Positions 1 through 10,400 of a DNA stretch of 64,000 bases are shown piece by piece. The translations under genes were made by a program, and so were the position numbers. The stretch comes from Bifidobacterium sp. ESL0763 (GTDB taxonomy: Bacteria > Actinomycetota > Actinomycetes > Actinomycetales > Bifidobacteriaceae): assembly GCF_029433395.1 (NCBI RefSeq), contig NZ_JAQTHW010000002.1, positions 930,001 to 994,000 on the forward strand, read 5' to 3'. Within the stretch, counting starts at the first letter, position 1, and each line of letters opens with the position of its first letter. The notes beneath the pieces are model-generated. The model was not told the origin of the DNA. It searched no databases and saw nothing but the letters and a program-made list of their open reading frames with translations.

Positions 1-1332
1 GACGGCGCGCTTGCGGGCCTTGCTGATGGCCTTGTCCTCCGCTTCGACGCTTTTTCCCTTCTGACCCATGTCGTCCTGCTGCATGACCTTGAGGATATGG
101 GGACGCATGATGCGAGCGACCTCGGCCACGGCCGGGACGACCACGCTGTTGCCGAACTGCCGGTAGGCCTGCGTGTCGGACACCGGGATACGGAAGTCAT
201 CGGGGTAGCCCATCAGGCGAGCGCACTCGCGCGGGGTGAGACGGCGCGGCCGCTTCCCCTCCTGCTTAACGAGGATCTCGGATCCGTCCTTGTGGTAGCG
301 CGCCGACAGGGTGCGCGAGACCATGTCCGGGGTGACCAGCCCGTACCCGAATCCGTGACCTAAGGCCTCGTGCTTCTTCTTGTAGTCCTGCAGGTACTGC
401 CACAGGCGCGGGGTGAGTGTGTACTTGTCTTGGACCTTGCATTTCTCAAAATCGAAGAACCGGTCGCTGTCCCACGGCAGATAGGGCTCGCTACCATCGG
501 TCTTATGCAGAATGTCAGAGAGAACCGGCTTGCGCTCGGGGAACTCGAGGTCGTCCCAAGTGAAGTCCGTCTCGGAACGGAAGCCGGCGATGTAGATGCG
601 TTCACGATGCTGCGGGACGAAATGCTGGCCGTCGATGACCTTCCAGTGGACCTCATAGCCTAGTTCGTCCTTGAGCGTGTCGAGGATAACCTTGAAGGTG
701 CGACCCCGGTCGTGACTGGTCAGGTTCTTCACGTTCTCCAACAGGAACGCGGCCGGCCGCTTAGCGGCGATGATACGCGCCACGTCGAAGAACAGTGTCC
801 CCTGCGTTTTGTCGCGAAAGCCCGTCTCTCGCCCGAGGCTACGCTTCTTCGACACCCCAGCCACGCTGAAGGGTTGGCAAGGGAAGCCCGCCAACACCAC
901 GTCGCAGTCCGGGATGTCGTTGGCGTCGACCTCGGTGATGTCCCCCGCCATGCTCTCCTCGAACCCGTAGTTGGTCCGGTAGGTGCGCGTCGAGAACTCG
1001 TTCCACTCCGAGGAGAACACCGCGTGCCCGCCCGCCGATGCGAACCCGCGACGGATCCCGCCGATACCTGCGAACAAATCGACCGTGCGGAAATCCTTCC
1101 CTGTCTCCTTGGTGGTGCCATGGTACAGATCCTGCAACGCGGGAATATAGGCCGGCTTGCACGGAACCGTGCCTAGCTCCCAACGCTCCACCGTCGAAGT
1201 TGACACACCCATTGATTCCGCCAACTGTCGACGAGTCATCGACTCCCGCAAACGGGCGATCAGCCCGGCCGCCTCGTCATCACGCGTAGGCCGCTTCTCA
1301 GTGTCCACATCAAGTACTAATTCATCACTCAT
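1..1332 (-). CDS. dcm: Dcm-like DNA (cytosine-5) methyltransferase with N-terminal HTH, cut by window edge
   Basis: Methylates C5 of cytosine in DNA. The frame is open from an ATG at 1332 to base 1 (444 codons, no stop). Residues 24-60 look like an XRE-type helix-turn-helix, probably for autoregulation. The methyltransferase core follows: SAM motif DLFAGIGG at about 85-92, catalytic PCQ at 151-153, ENV at 199-201, then [13 protein letters not shown]. The C-terminal part ([50 protein letters not shown]) closely resembles E. coli Dcm/M.EcoRII, so CCWGG is the inferred target. By comparison with Dcm only a short C-terminal tail is missing. It lies 98 bp downstream of the KAP NTPase gene on the same strand. 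No restriction enzyme is inside the window; one could lie just beyond base 1. Confidence 0.93.
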   Translation of the reverse strand, partial: MSDELVLDVDTEKRPTRDDEAAGLIARLRESMTRRQLAESMGVSTSTVERWELGTVPCKPAYIPALQDLYHGTTKETGKDFRTVDLFAGIGGIRRGFASAGGHAVFSSEWNEFSTRTYRTNYGFEESMAGDITEVDANDIPDCDVVLAGFPCQPFSVAGVSKKRSLGRETGFRDKTQGTLFFDVARIIAAKRPAAFLLENVKNLTSHDRGRTFKVILDTLKDELGYEVHWKVIDGQHFVPQHRERIYIAGFRSETDFTWDDLEFPERKPVLSDILHKTDGSEPYLPWDSDRFFDFEKCKVQDKYTLTPRLWQYLQDYKKKHEALGHGFGYGLVTPDMVSRTLSARYHKDGSEILVKQEGKRPRRLTPRECARLMGYPDDFRIPVSDTQAYRQFGNSVVVPAVAEVARIMRPHILKVMQQDDMGQKGKSVEAEDKAISKARKRAV

Positions 1333-1430
1333 AGGGAAAAACTTACCTCATAATGATGACAAAAACTCCCTATTCGGCATGTTAAGCATAATTTCACCAA
1401 ACACAAAATCCAAGAAAATCTATAACAACG

Positions 1431-3434
1431 TTATTCTTCACATTCCTGTATAAGTCTATTGAGCACATGAGTTTCATACGGCTGGGTATCATGATCAAAC
1501 TCAAGCGCGGCTCCACCCTGTAGCAGGTACTTTTCATTCTGTTTTGTGGGTTCAATCTGATATGCCTTCCAGAATGCCCGGTATTCCGCAGGGTCGAGTT
1601 TTTCTATGGATTCCGCTTTCGATTGAAAATCGGGATGCTGCGTAGGATTGATGGGCCCGTCCAGCCAGAACCGGAAACCCAATTGGACAATGAGGGCTTC
1701 CGCATCATATGGGCGGTCGCCATAGTCCTTGCGTTGCTCGATTCTTTTGGCGACTGCATCGAAATATCGACTGACCCCACGCTCATTGATTACCGATGTG
1801 GTCAAGGCCAAGCCACCGCCAATTGACGATATTGTTCCATAAAGGTTCAGGCAGGAACGATAGCAATACATTCGTTCTGCCGGGCTGACCGTGATTCCGA
1901 TTTTTCGTTCGGCATCGTCGAATATGGACTCGAACGCCTGCAAACATGCGTCATCCATTTCCTGGATTTGCTTGAAATCGGAATCCGCGAACCGCTTGGT
2001 CGTCTGTTTCAGCCTTTTGTCGAAGATGAGTTTCACGAGCCGATTCGGCACATGCCGCACCTCCGAATGCATGACAGATATCGCGTTGGCTTCCATACGG
2101 TTCTGAACGGCGGAGTATTCATCACCCCCCATCCTGTCCACATAATCGAGGAACTCCTCATAGTCCGCGGAATGGGTGAGATCATCAGTGTCGAACATCT
2201 TGGCGAGTGTCTGCTCGTCGTCGATGACTTCTCTGAGTTGCAGTACAGCGTGCTTGTTGGCGAGCTCGTTGATGAAGTATGCCGAAGAATTGCTGCTGAA
2301 GTCGGTGGGGTTCGTGTTTCTAGGCTGGAACATGAAGTCCATGTATTGCTCGACTAATGGCTTCGCCGTCTCCTCCTTGGCCTCGTTCGAATCGGTTTCC
2401 TTCATATTTTTGAACAACCCGGCTGTGACCGGATCGGTGGCGTTCGAATCTTTCTTGGGCAGCCAGTGGTCATAGTACAGTTTCTCGTACTCACGCGGAT
2501 GGAACAGGTACAGATAGATAACGAAAAGTTCCTGGTCAGGCTGGACCCTACCCTTTTTGTCTTGTCCGATGAACTCGGCTTCCGCATAGGCAAGGAATCT
2601 GTTCGCGTCCCGGGCCGTACGATGCTCGTACACGAACATGGTTTCCACCGATGACAGGTCGACGTCCTTCCCCAGCAATTCAGCGACCGCCTCGCGGATT
2701 CTCTGGGCGACGTTTCCGGACTGCAATGGAAGGGGAAGCATAATTTTCTGGTCGATAATCTTGTTCAGATAATTGTCTTTGAAAGATTTGAGATTCCATT
2801 GGTCACCGACGAATATGATTGCGGTATAGCCATGGACGGCATTGAAGAGCGTGTAGAGTTCTTTCTGAAGAGCTTCGTCCAAACGGTCGAAATCGTCTAT
2901 GACCAAGACCTTTGGCCGTCGTATACTCGTCAGCGATCGGATTGAGACCGTAAACAGGAGGCGATCAGTATCGAACCACCTGCTATTCAGAAATCCACGC
3001 AAGGTCGTCAGAACCACGGATATGACCGTCACCGGCAGAGTGAGTGAGTTCAGTTTTCCCAATACGGGAATGCTGCCCTGTAGGGCCAAAAGGATGGCTC
3101 CGGTGACCGCAAAGACAAGCAGAACCAGACCTGTTCCGTAAACGATTTTCGCAAACCTAGGGAAAGTGGCGGAGAACAGGTTCTGGGCCAAAGTATTCCT
3201 GTTCGTCGGCTTCCACAATGCAAGATCGATGAATCTGTAGTCTTTCATTGCATCGGTCTTTTTGACTTTCTCCAGATATTCGGTCTTGCCACTACCCCAA
3301 CTGCCTTGGAGAAAAAAGGTCCTGTGGCCACCGGCTATACGTTTTGCGAAAGCCTCCGCCTGCCCTGACGTATCAATGTCGCTTATACGCAAAGACTCCA
3401 GTTCTACCACAACTTTTTTGCTACCACGCATCAC
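1431..3434 (-). CDS. KAP-family P-loop NTPase with two membrane segments
   Basis: 667 residues from a GTG followed at once by ATG, with an AGGGG-type ribosome site upstream. Walker A GSWGSGKT is at about 44-51 and Walker B KVLVIDDFDR at about 175-184. Two hydrophobic segments (about 97-119 and 130-147) sit between them, which is the hallmark arrangement of KAP NTPases (Kidins220/ARMS and PifA family). The C-terminal 450 residues are charged and unrecognised. Family members are membrane-anchored ATPases; PifA excludes phage T7, and many others lie in defence islands. Here the neighbour is a methyltransferase, and base composition is more AT-rich than the rest of the window, both consistent with acquisition by transfer. 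A role in phage defence is inference only. Confidence 0.88.
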   Translation of the reverse strand: MMRGSKKVVVELESLRISDIDTSGQAEAFAKRIAGGHRTFFLQGSWGSGKTEYLEKVKKTDAMKDYRFIDLALWKPTNRNTLAQNLFSATFPRFAKIVYGTGLVLLVFAVTGAILLALQGSIPVLGKLNSLTLPVTVISVVLTTLRGFLNSRWFDTDRLLFTVSIRSLTSIRRPKVLVIDDFDRLDEALQKELYTLFNAVHGYTAIIFVGDQWNLKSFKDNYLNKIIDQKIMLPLPLQSGNVAQRIREAVAELLGKDVDLSSVETMFVYEHRTARDANRFLAYAEAEFIGQDKKGRVQPDQELFVIYLYLFHPREYEKLYYDHWLPKKDSNATDPVTAGLFKNMKETDSNEAKEETAKPLVEQYMDFMFQPRNTNPTDFSSNSSAYFINELANKHAVLQLREVIDDEQTLAKMFDTDDLTHSADYEEFLDYVDRMGGDEYSAVQNRMEANAISVMHSEVRHVPNRLVKLIFDKRLKQTTKRFADSDFKQIQEMDDACLQAFESIFDDAERKIGITVSPAERMYCYRSCLNLYGTISSIGGGLALTTSVINERGVSRYFDAVAKRIEQRKDYGDRPYDAEALIVQLGFRFWLDGPINPTQHPDFQSKAESIEKLDPAEYRAFWKAYQIEPTKQNEKYLLQGGAALEFDHDTQPYETHVLNRLIQECEE

Positions 3435-4009
3435 GTCCCAGCCCCTAGAAACAGCACCAAAAAAACAACCGCTAACAATCTATCTATAAGACTAGCAGCA
3501 AAGGGGCGATGCTAATCAACAGAGAACAAATGGAAGAAAACCAATTCACGAATCCAACGGGACGTTGCTTGAAAGCGGTAAACCATATTACGCCGAGTGC
3601 TAGCTGACATAACAGTATCGGTAAAACGCCATCAACCGTACAAGACCACGACCGTGCACACGTTTCTACAACGATTTGCCCAAATCTCTTTCATCAATTA
3701 TTCATCCCTGTCGTATACCGGTAGGTGATGTTGTAGCCGAGGGTTTCCATGAGCAGGCCGATGATGAGGTAGACATTGCTCCATGTGCGCCAGTCGGCGA
3801 TACGGGCAAGCTAGTCTTCAACATCGAATCCTTGGTTCATTTACCATTACAAAACACGGACTAAATCATCGAAACCACGGAGATATGTCCACAATTCCAT
3901 AGAAGACGGAAACACCGAAATTGTAAGTCATCGTGTCTGAATCGTGTCTGGAAGCAAAAACGGCTGAAATCACAACGCCTAGAAACATTGAAATTCCAAG
4001 GGTTCTGAG
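3435..4009. other. gene-poor AT-rich stretch between KAP gene and tRNA-Pro
   Basis: About 575 bp without a convincing complete gene on either strand. It contains one short coding remnant (3694-3810), a small tandem echo of TCGTGTCTG near 3932, and presumably the promoter of the KAP gene (TATAGAT-like sequence near 3485). No integrase or transposase frame is visible. Its right end is the 3' end of tRNA-Pro. Confidence 0.6.
3694..3810 (-). pseudogene. possible C-terminal remnant of an unidentified protein
   Basis: On the minus strand a 38-codon frame bounded by an in-frame TAG upstream and TGA at 3696-3694 reads as plausible protein (RIADWRTWSNVYLIIGLL, then METLGYNITYRYTT). It has no start codon or ribosome site at its beginning. 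GC and codon usage are more typical of the core genome than of the flanking AT-rich sequence. The best reading is the surviving tail of a deleted gene. I do not recognise the family. Confidence 0.35.
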
Positions 4010-4083
4010 TCGGGATGACAGGATTTGAACCTGCGACATCCTGCTCCCAAAGCAGGCGCGCTACCAAGCTGCGCTACATCCCG
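4010..4083 (-). tRNA. tRNA-Pro (anticodon TGG)
   Basis: Complete 74-nt cloverleaf on the minus strand: acceptor CGGGATG pairs with CATCCCG, the anticodon arm is CCTGC-TTTGGGA-GCAGG giving anticodon TGG, the T loop is TTCAAAT, and the discriminator is A. CCA is not encoded. The 3' end at 4010 faces the accessory segment 1-4009, a common arrangement when elements integrate into the 3' part of a tRNA gene. Confidence 0.96.
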
Positions 4084-4228
4084 ATGTGCTCCGCCAACCG
4101 CCCGAAGCACGGCCGACCGGCCACCATAAAGGCGGCCACAAGCACAATACTCCAGTATAACCCGGGATGTGCCAACGACTCGCTAGAATGACAACGGCAA
4201 AGGCGAACTCAACCACCGGGAGGCACAG

Positions 4229-5449
4229 ATGGGATTGCACCAGCGCGCGGAGGCCTCGGGGCTGCTCTCCTTCATCGTCTGCGCGATCGTGGGCGCCGGG
4301 GCGATGTGGGCCTGCGTCTCCCTGTTCCCCGCCGGGCTCATGCTCAGCCGCCGCCTCTTCGTGGCCTGCGCGATCATCGTCGCGGCCTGCGGCACCGTCT
4401 CGTTCATCGTCGGCTATTCGCACCGCTCGAGCTCCCTGAGCCCGCGCAACCGATGGTTCGCCATCCTGCGCCGCATCGTCGAGATCCTGGCGCTGGCGAC
4501 GGTCTACGCCTCCACCCTCTTCCTGACGGCCTTCGCCGCACTGAGCTTCGCCGGCAACCTGATGGGCCCGATGTTCCACGACTACCTGGTGGCGATCTGT
4601 GCCGGTGCGGCGGGCGTGGCGGGCTACCTCACCTTCGTGCAGGCGGAGCTAATGGACGCGAAGACGCTGGCGGGCCTGCTGCCGTTCTTCGTCGTCTCCG
4701 GGGTGAGCGTGGCCGGCCTGACCACCGACGACCCGGATTGGTCGCGCAACAACTTCTCCCAGCTCGGTGACCGCACCACCTTCGCGGCGCGCATGTTCGA
4801 CTCCACGCTCATCCTGGCGGGCGTCTGCGTGGTCATCGTCAGCTACTTCGCGGTCTCCGAGCTCATCACCACCTACCGCCAGCGCCGGCAATGGCACCAG
4901 GACCAGGGACCGCTGCGATCAGGCAGCCGCATTCGCCACTACCGTCTGCGCCTGACCTGTCTGTCGGCGATGCTCGCCCTCTCCGGGGCGGCGTTCGTGG
5001 GCATCGGCACCTTCCGCTACACCCCGCACCCGAAGCTGCACAACTTCTCGGCGCATGGCCTGGTCGTGGTGATGGGGCTGCTGCTCATCCTGCTGCCGTG
5101 GCTCGCCCCGCAGCTCTCGCTGGCGATCTACGTGGCCGGCTATCTGGGCATCGCCCTGTGCGCGGCCGCGCTGGTGCAATGGCTCGGCGGCGCCAACACG
5201 CTGACCAACGTCGAGGCCCTGGCCGGAATGGTGTTCCTGGGCTGGTTCATCGTCTTCTCACGGCAGATCGCGGCCATCGAGGCCGACCGTGTGATCGCCC
5301 AGGTGCTGCACGGGAACGCCGCCACCGAAAGTGACGCCGACGCCGAATCGTCCGCGAGCGCCACACCGCCACGCGCGCACGCCGAGGAGATTCCCGACAC
5401 CATCGAGATCGGTCACCGCCTGCATTCGCGCATCGCCGCGACACAATGA
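4229..5449 (+). CDS. DUF998-like multi-pass membrane protein
   Basis: 406 residues; ATG preceded by GGGAGG at good spacing. Multiple hydrophobic segments run from about 12 to 350 with short loops, a pattern of about 8-9 transmembrane helices. The motif NNFSQLGD in an extracytoplasmic loop (about residue 170) and the overall layout recall DUF998-type proteins. The last 50 residues are hydrophilic. No catalytic motif is recognised and the function is unknown. It is a single gene, facing away from tRNA-Pro, with 213 bp of non-coding DNA before the convergent NUDIX gene. Confidence 0.7.
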   Translation: MGLHQRAEASGLLSFIVCAIVGAGAMWACVSLFPAGLMLSRRLFVACAIIVAACGTVSFIVGYSHRSSSLSPRNRWFAILRRIVEILALATVYASTLFLTAFAALSFAGNLMGPMFHDYLVAICAGAAGVAGYLTFVQAELMDAKTLAGLLPFFVVSGVSVAGLTTDDPDWSRNNFSQLGDRTTFAARMFDSTLILAGVCVVIVSYFAVSELITTYRQRRQWHQDQGPLRSGSRIRHYRLRLTCLSAMLALSGAAFVGIGTFRYTPHPKLHNFSAHGLVVVMGLLLILLPWLAPQLSLAIYVAGYLGIALCAAALVQWLGGANTLTNVEALAGMVFLGWFIVFSRQIAAIEADRVIAQVLHGNAATESDADAESSASATPPRAHAEEIPDTIEIGHRLHSRIAATQ

Positions 5450-5662
5450 AGGCAGGACGTTTCGGCCGGGTCGGGTCGAGCCGGGTCCCGACACCATCGA
5501 AACATCCCCGTCGATCAGATAGATATGTCGGTCAGCACTACCCGACCAACCGGATTCAACAAGTCGGCCAATCAGACCCAACGGACCGGCAGTATGGCTA
5601 AACCAATGCAGCCACCAATGATTCAATCACTCCGATCGCACTACGGAGCCCATCGATCGCGT

Positions 5663-6391
5663 CTACCTGTCCGGTTCGGCTCTGAGCCGGCGCAGCTGCT
5701 CGGACTGGATGGCGATGATGGAGTTGGCGCCCATGAGTCCCACGCCCTGCAGCTCCTCCCAGCTGACCCACGCGGACTGCACGTGCTCGTCGCGGTCGAA
5801 GTGCCGCGCTCCCTGCGTCCAGCCGTCGAGGTCGATGCCGAGCACATACGAGCGCTCGTCGGTCATGCCCTCGGAGGAATAGGTCCGTGCGATCCGGCGG
5901 ATGCGAATCGAGTCCTCGGTCTCGGGCACGACGCCCGTCTCCTCGCGCAGCTCGCGCAGGGCGGCCTGCCGCGCCGTCTCCCCCTCGTCCATCAGCCCGG
6001 CCGGAATACCGTAGGCGAAGCCGTTGGGCCCCACGCGGTATTCACGCTCGACCAGGTAGCGGTCGCGCCTCACGTCGTGCACCAGCATGACCACCGCTCC
6101 GGGGTGCCGCACGATCTGACGATGGATATGGACCGTACCGCCGTCACGTTTGGCCAGGGCCAGTTCCATGTCGTCCACGTGGAAGATGGCGCCGCGGTAC
6201 TTCGTCTCCTGGCCCACCACGGTGGCGGGCGCCTCCATGTCGATGCTGTCCGGCGTCTCGCCCAGCTTCGCGTTGACCCCGCGCCGCAACGCCGAGACGT
6301 CATGAGAGGGTTCCGGCGTCATCATCGTATCGTCGGCCCCATCCGCGGTATCAGCGGGCCTCTTGTCATCGGCCCCGTGCTCATTGACCAT
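5663..6391 (-). CDS. NUDIX hydrolase, ADP-ribose pyrophosphatase type
   Basis: Likely hydrolyses ADP-ribose or a related nucleoside diphosphate derivative. The NUDIX box is clear (G-IPAGLMDEGE-TARQAALRELREETG), preceded by a YRVGPNGFAYGIPAG segment as in ADP-ribose pyrophosphatases. I chose the ATG at 6391 (242 residues) because AGGA precedes it; an ATG at 6433, only 1 bp past the TGA of the upstream NIF3-like gene, is an alternative that adds 14 residues. The tight spacing suggests an operon with that gene. The N-terminal 40 or so residues are poorly conserved and may be partly wrong. Confidence 0.88.
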   Translation of the reverse strand: MVNEHGADDKRPADTADGADDTMMTPEPSHDVSALRRGVNAKLGETPDSIDMEAPATVVGQETKYRGAIFHVDDMELALAKRDGGTVHIHRQIVRHPGAVVMLVHDVRRDRYLVEREYRVGPNGFAYGIPAGLMDEGETARQAALRELREETGVVPETEDSIRIRRIARTYSSEGMTDERSYVLGIDLDGWTQGARHFDRDEHVQSAWVSWEELQGVGLMGANSIIAIQSEQLRRLRAEPDR

Positions 6392-6434
6392 CGTTCCTCG
6401 ATTCCACATCCGTCGGCCGTATCGACCGTGCATG

Positions 6435-7376
6435 TCACTCGCCGCCTTCGCGCCCCAGCACCATCTGCCAGGGATCGGTGCTCTGCCGCAGCCACTGGGT
6501 CTCCGGGCGATGGCCGGTGCGTCGCTCCACTCCGTCGGCGATGTCGTCGAGGGCATAGCAGAACCAGAGCGATTCGATGGCCGAATGCGGCGTGTTGATC
6601 AACGCTGGGCGCATGGTCGCCGGCGACATGTCGCCGATACGGGTGCCGGCGCCGCCGAGTCCGATGCCATCGGCACGCAGGGAGGCCTCGTACCTGGCCT
6701 GTTCGAGTGCGTCGGTGGCCGGATGGTGGCGCAGGTCGCTGGTGACATAGACGTCCGCGCCGCACGCGCGCACATCGTCGAAGTTCGAGTCGCCCGAGCC
6801 CGGCAGCACCGCGACCGTGCGCACCGTGGCGTCGAGGTCGCCGGCCACCTGGATGCCATAGGTGGTCGCCGGCACCACGTCCGCCACGGTGGCGGCGAAA
6901 TCGCGCAGCGGCACCGGGCGTGCCAGCTCGCCGACGCGTCCCAGCCCCACGGCCTGGCCATGCTGGACGATTCCCGAGTCGACGAGCGGACGCTGATCGG
7001 TCAGCCCGAGGGCGTCGGCGGCGGCCTGGGCGACGCCACGGTAGGCGACGTCGGCGTTGGTGTGCCCCACCCACAGCGCGCAGTGCGCCCGATAGAGCTT
7101 GCCGGCGATGGCCCCGTGCACGCCGAGCCCCGAGACCTCGTGCACCGAGCGGAAGAAAAGCGGATGGTGGCAGACCAGCAGATCGGCCCTGACGGCGAGC
7201 GCCCGGTCGATGGTGGCCATGGTGGGGTCGGCCGCGAAGACGATGCGGGCGACCCTGTCGTGCGGGTCGCCGACGATGAGACCGGGATGGTCCCAATCCT
7301 CGGCGTAGTCGAGCGGATAGAGCTCCTGCAAGACCTCGACGACCTGGGCGAGCGTCGGTGCGTCCTTGTCTGCCAT
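6435..7376 (-). CDS. NIF3/YbgI (DUF34) family dinuclear metal protein
   Basis: 313 residues. The family binds two metal ions through conserved His/Asp/Glu; here FAADPTMATIDRA, LLVCHHPLFFRSVHEV and the late EALWFCYALDDIADGV-like segment correspond to its core blocks, including the HHP metal ligands. Often annotated GTP cyclohydrolase I type 2, but the physiological reaction is unsettled. The start at 7376 has a textbook AAGGAGG site; the more upstream ATG at 7394 does not. It lies downstream of polA with a 100-bp gap and is almost fused to the NUDIX gene. Confidence 0.9.
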   Translation of the reverse strand: MADKDAPTLAQVVEVLQELYPLDYAEDWDHPGLIVGDPHDRVARIVFAADPTMATIDRALAVRADLLVCHHPLFFRSVHEVSGLGVHGAIAGKLYRAHCALWVGHTNADVAYRGVAQAAADALGLTDQRPLVDSGIVQHGQAVGLGRVGELARPVPLRDFAATVADVVPATTYGIQVAGDLDATVRTVAVLPGSGDSNFDDVRACGADVYVTSDLRHHPATDALEQARYEASLRADGIGLGGAGTRIGDMSPATMRPALINTPHSAIESLWFCYALDDIADGVERRTGHRPETQWLRQSTDPWQMVLGREGGE

Positions 7377-7477
7377 ATTGTCCCTCCTTGTCATTCCGGA
7401 TTCGGCGGACGGGTTTTAAATACCTTGGAATTCCACGGTTCCACGAAACCTCCATGCCGCTTTGGAAACGGAAACCG

Positions 7478-10400
7478 TCAGTGCGCGGCCGCCTGCCAGT
7501 CGGAGCCGATGCCGATGGAGACGTCCAGCGGCACGGCCAGGTCGACGGCATGCTCCATGGCGTCGCGCACCAACTCACTGACCTGTTCGCTCTCCCCCGG
7601 CGCGACCTCAAGCACCAGTTCGTCGTGGATCTGCAGGATCACGCGGCTCTTGACCCCTGCTTCGCGCAACGCGTGGTCGGCGCGGATCATGGCGATCTTC
7701 ATGATGTCGGCGGCGGAACCCTGGATCGGGGCGTTGAGCGCGCCGCGCTCGGCGGCGTCGCGCACCTGGCGGCGTGAGGACTTGAGCCCCGGGAAGTAGC
7801 GCCGGCGGCCGAACATCGTCTCGGTGTAGCCTTTCTGGCGCGCGGTGGCGACCAGCGACTCGAGGTAGTCGTGCACACGCCCAAAAGTGGCGAAATACTT
7901 GGATTTGAGCACGTCGGCCTCGGCGGGGCTGATCTTGAGCTGCTGGCTCAGCCCGTAGGTGCTCAGCCCGTAGGCCAGGCCGTAGCTCATCGCCTTGACG
8001 TGGCTGCGCTGGTCGGAGCTGATCTCGTCGACCGGGATGTCGTAGACCAGGCTGGCCACGTAACGGTGGAAGTCGGCGCCGGACTTGAACGCCTCGATCA
8101 GCGACTCGTCGCCGGAGAGGTCGGCCATGATGCGCAGCTCGACCTGCGAGTAGTCGCAGCTCAGCAGCGACTCGAAGCCCTCGCCGGGCACGAACGCGGA
8201 GCGGATCTCGCGGCCGGCAGCGTTGCGGTTGGGGATGTTCTGCAGGTTCGGGTCGACCGAGCTCAGGCGCCCGGTGGCGGCGACGGTCTGCTCGAAGGTG
8301 GTGTGGATGCGGCCGTCACGCGGATTGACCGCCTCCAGCAGCGTCTGCGCGATCTGCTTCAGCTTGTTGGTCTCGCGGTGGCGCAGCAGCGCGCCGAGGA
8401 AGTCGCTGGCCTTCTCGTCGTTGGCGTACTTGACATAGAGGTTCTGCAGGGTGGCGGCGTTGGTGGTGTAGGAGCCGGACTTGGTCTTGCGCGAGGGCTT
8501 GAGGCCCATCTCCTCAAAGAGCACCGTGCGCAGCTGCTTCGGGCTCTGCAGGTTGAGCTCGTGGCCGGCGGCGTCGAAGGCGATCTGCTGGGCCTGGCCG
8601 GCGTCCGCGGAGAAGGCGTCGAGCAGCTCGTGCATGCGTCCGAGGTCCACCTTCGCGCCGTTGTCCTCGATGCCGTGCAGCGCCTGCGAGACCGGCAGCT
8701 CGATGGAGCGCAGCAGGCCGAACTGCCTGCGCCGGTCGATCGGGGTCTTCAGGAAGTCGGCGAGCGCCCGCACGAGCGCGGCGTGCCGTACGGCGTCCTG
8801 GCGCAGCAGCTCGTCCTCGCCCGCCTGCTCCTGTCCGTCGCCCCCGCCGAGGTCGAGCTCGCCCTGCGCCTGCTTGGGCTGTTCCTCGGCGACGTCGATC
8901 TTCAGGAAGTGCTCGGCGGCCTTCTCCAACGTGTCGGCGTGGAAGTCGGGGTGGACCAGGTAGCCGGCGAGCTTGGTGTCGAAGAGCGGACGGCCCAGGC
9001 TGACGCCGGCCGAGGCGAAGAGGTGCAGGTGCTCCTTGTAGCCGTGCACCACCATCGAATGGCGGTAGGCGCCCAGAAGGGTGTTCAATTCGTCGCGCAT
9101 GGCGTCGTCGATCGTCCGCGCGTCGAGCACGGCCGCCTCGCTTCCGGCGAGCAGCGCCACGGCCTCGAGCCTGGCATCGCCCGGCTTCGAGCGTCCTTCG
9201 GCGTGGACCACCCACGAATGGCCCACCCGCTCTGCGCATTGCATGTCGTGGTCGACCAGCTCGGGGCCTGTGGCACCGTCGATGATGGCCTGCTCGTCCG
9301 CCTTGCCGTCGGCACCGTCGTCCGCATCGGCCTGCGCATCGGCCTGCGGCGTGGCAGCGCCCTCGCCGTCGACGCCGAACGCCTCCAAGGCATGGTCCGC
9401 GAGGCCGGAGGGGTCCGCGGCGAACGCGGAGGCGATGTTCCTGCCGATCCAGTCGCCCAGCTGGCCGGCGTCGCCGATCACGGTGACGTTCGGCTCGACG
9501 ACGCTCACCTCGTCGTCCTCGGCGGCCGCGAGGTCGGCGCCGGCGTCGGCGTCCTCCGGCATCGTACCGCCGTTGAACGCCTTGACCAGCCGGTTCTTCG
9601 AGCGGGTGCCGAACTCGAGCTTGGCGAAGATGGCGTTGACCTTGCCCATGTCCATGCCGCCCAGGGTGAAGTCGTCGATGGAAACGCCGAGGTCCATGTC
9701 ACGCAGCACGGCGTTGACGCGGCGGTTGAGCTTGACCTGCTCGATGTTGTCGCGCAGCGCCTGCCCTTTCTTGCCGGGCAGCTCGTCGGCGTGCTCGATG
9801 ATGCCCTCGAGGCCGCCGTACTGGTTGATCCACTTGGCCGCGTAGCCGTCGCCGACGCCGGGCACGCCGGGGATGTTGTCGGCCGTCTCGCCGCGCATCG
9901 CCGCGAGGTCCGGGTACTGCTGGGGGGTGACCTTGTATTTGTCGACGATGGCCTGCGGGGTCATGTGCTTGAGGTCCTTGAAGTGGTGGCCCGGGTAGAG
10001 CACGGTGATGTCGTCGTCGATCAGCTGGAAGGCGTCGCGGTCGCCGGAAAGCACCAGTGTCTTGTAGCCGGCGCTCTCCCCCATCGAGGCCATGGTGCCG
10101 ATGATGTCGTCGCCCTCGAAGCCCTGCTTCTCGATGTAGCGCACGCCCAGCGCCTTCAGCAGCTCCTGGATGATCGGCAGCTGGCTCAGCAGTTCCTCGG
10201 GCGCGGCGTCGCGGGTGCCCTTGTACTGCGGGAGCATCTTGTTGCGGAAGGTGCCGCCGGCCATGTCGAAGGCGACGGCGAGATGGTCCGGCTTCTCGTT
10301 GTCGAGCACCTGGGCGAGCATCGTCGCGAAGCCCCACACGGCGTTGGTGGGTTGGCCGGCCGAGGTGGAGAAGCTCTCCACCGGCAGCGCGAAGTAGGCG

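Noticed and set aside
3861..4067. 68-codon frame across tRNA-Pro (reading VRVPP/SNPVIPT-like residues)
   Set aside because: Translation of the tRNA gene itself; same explanation for frames across 11455-11528 and 49918-49998.
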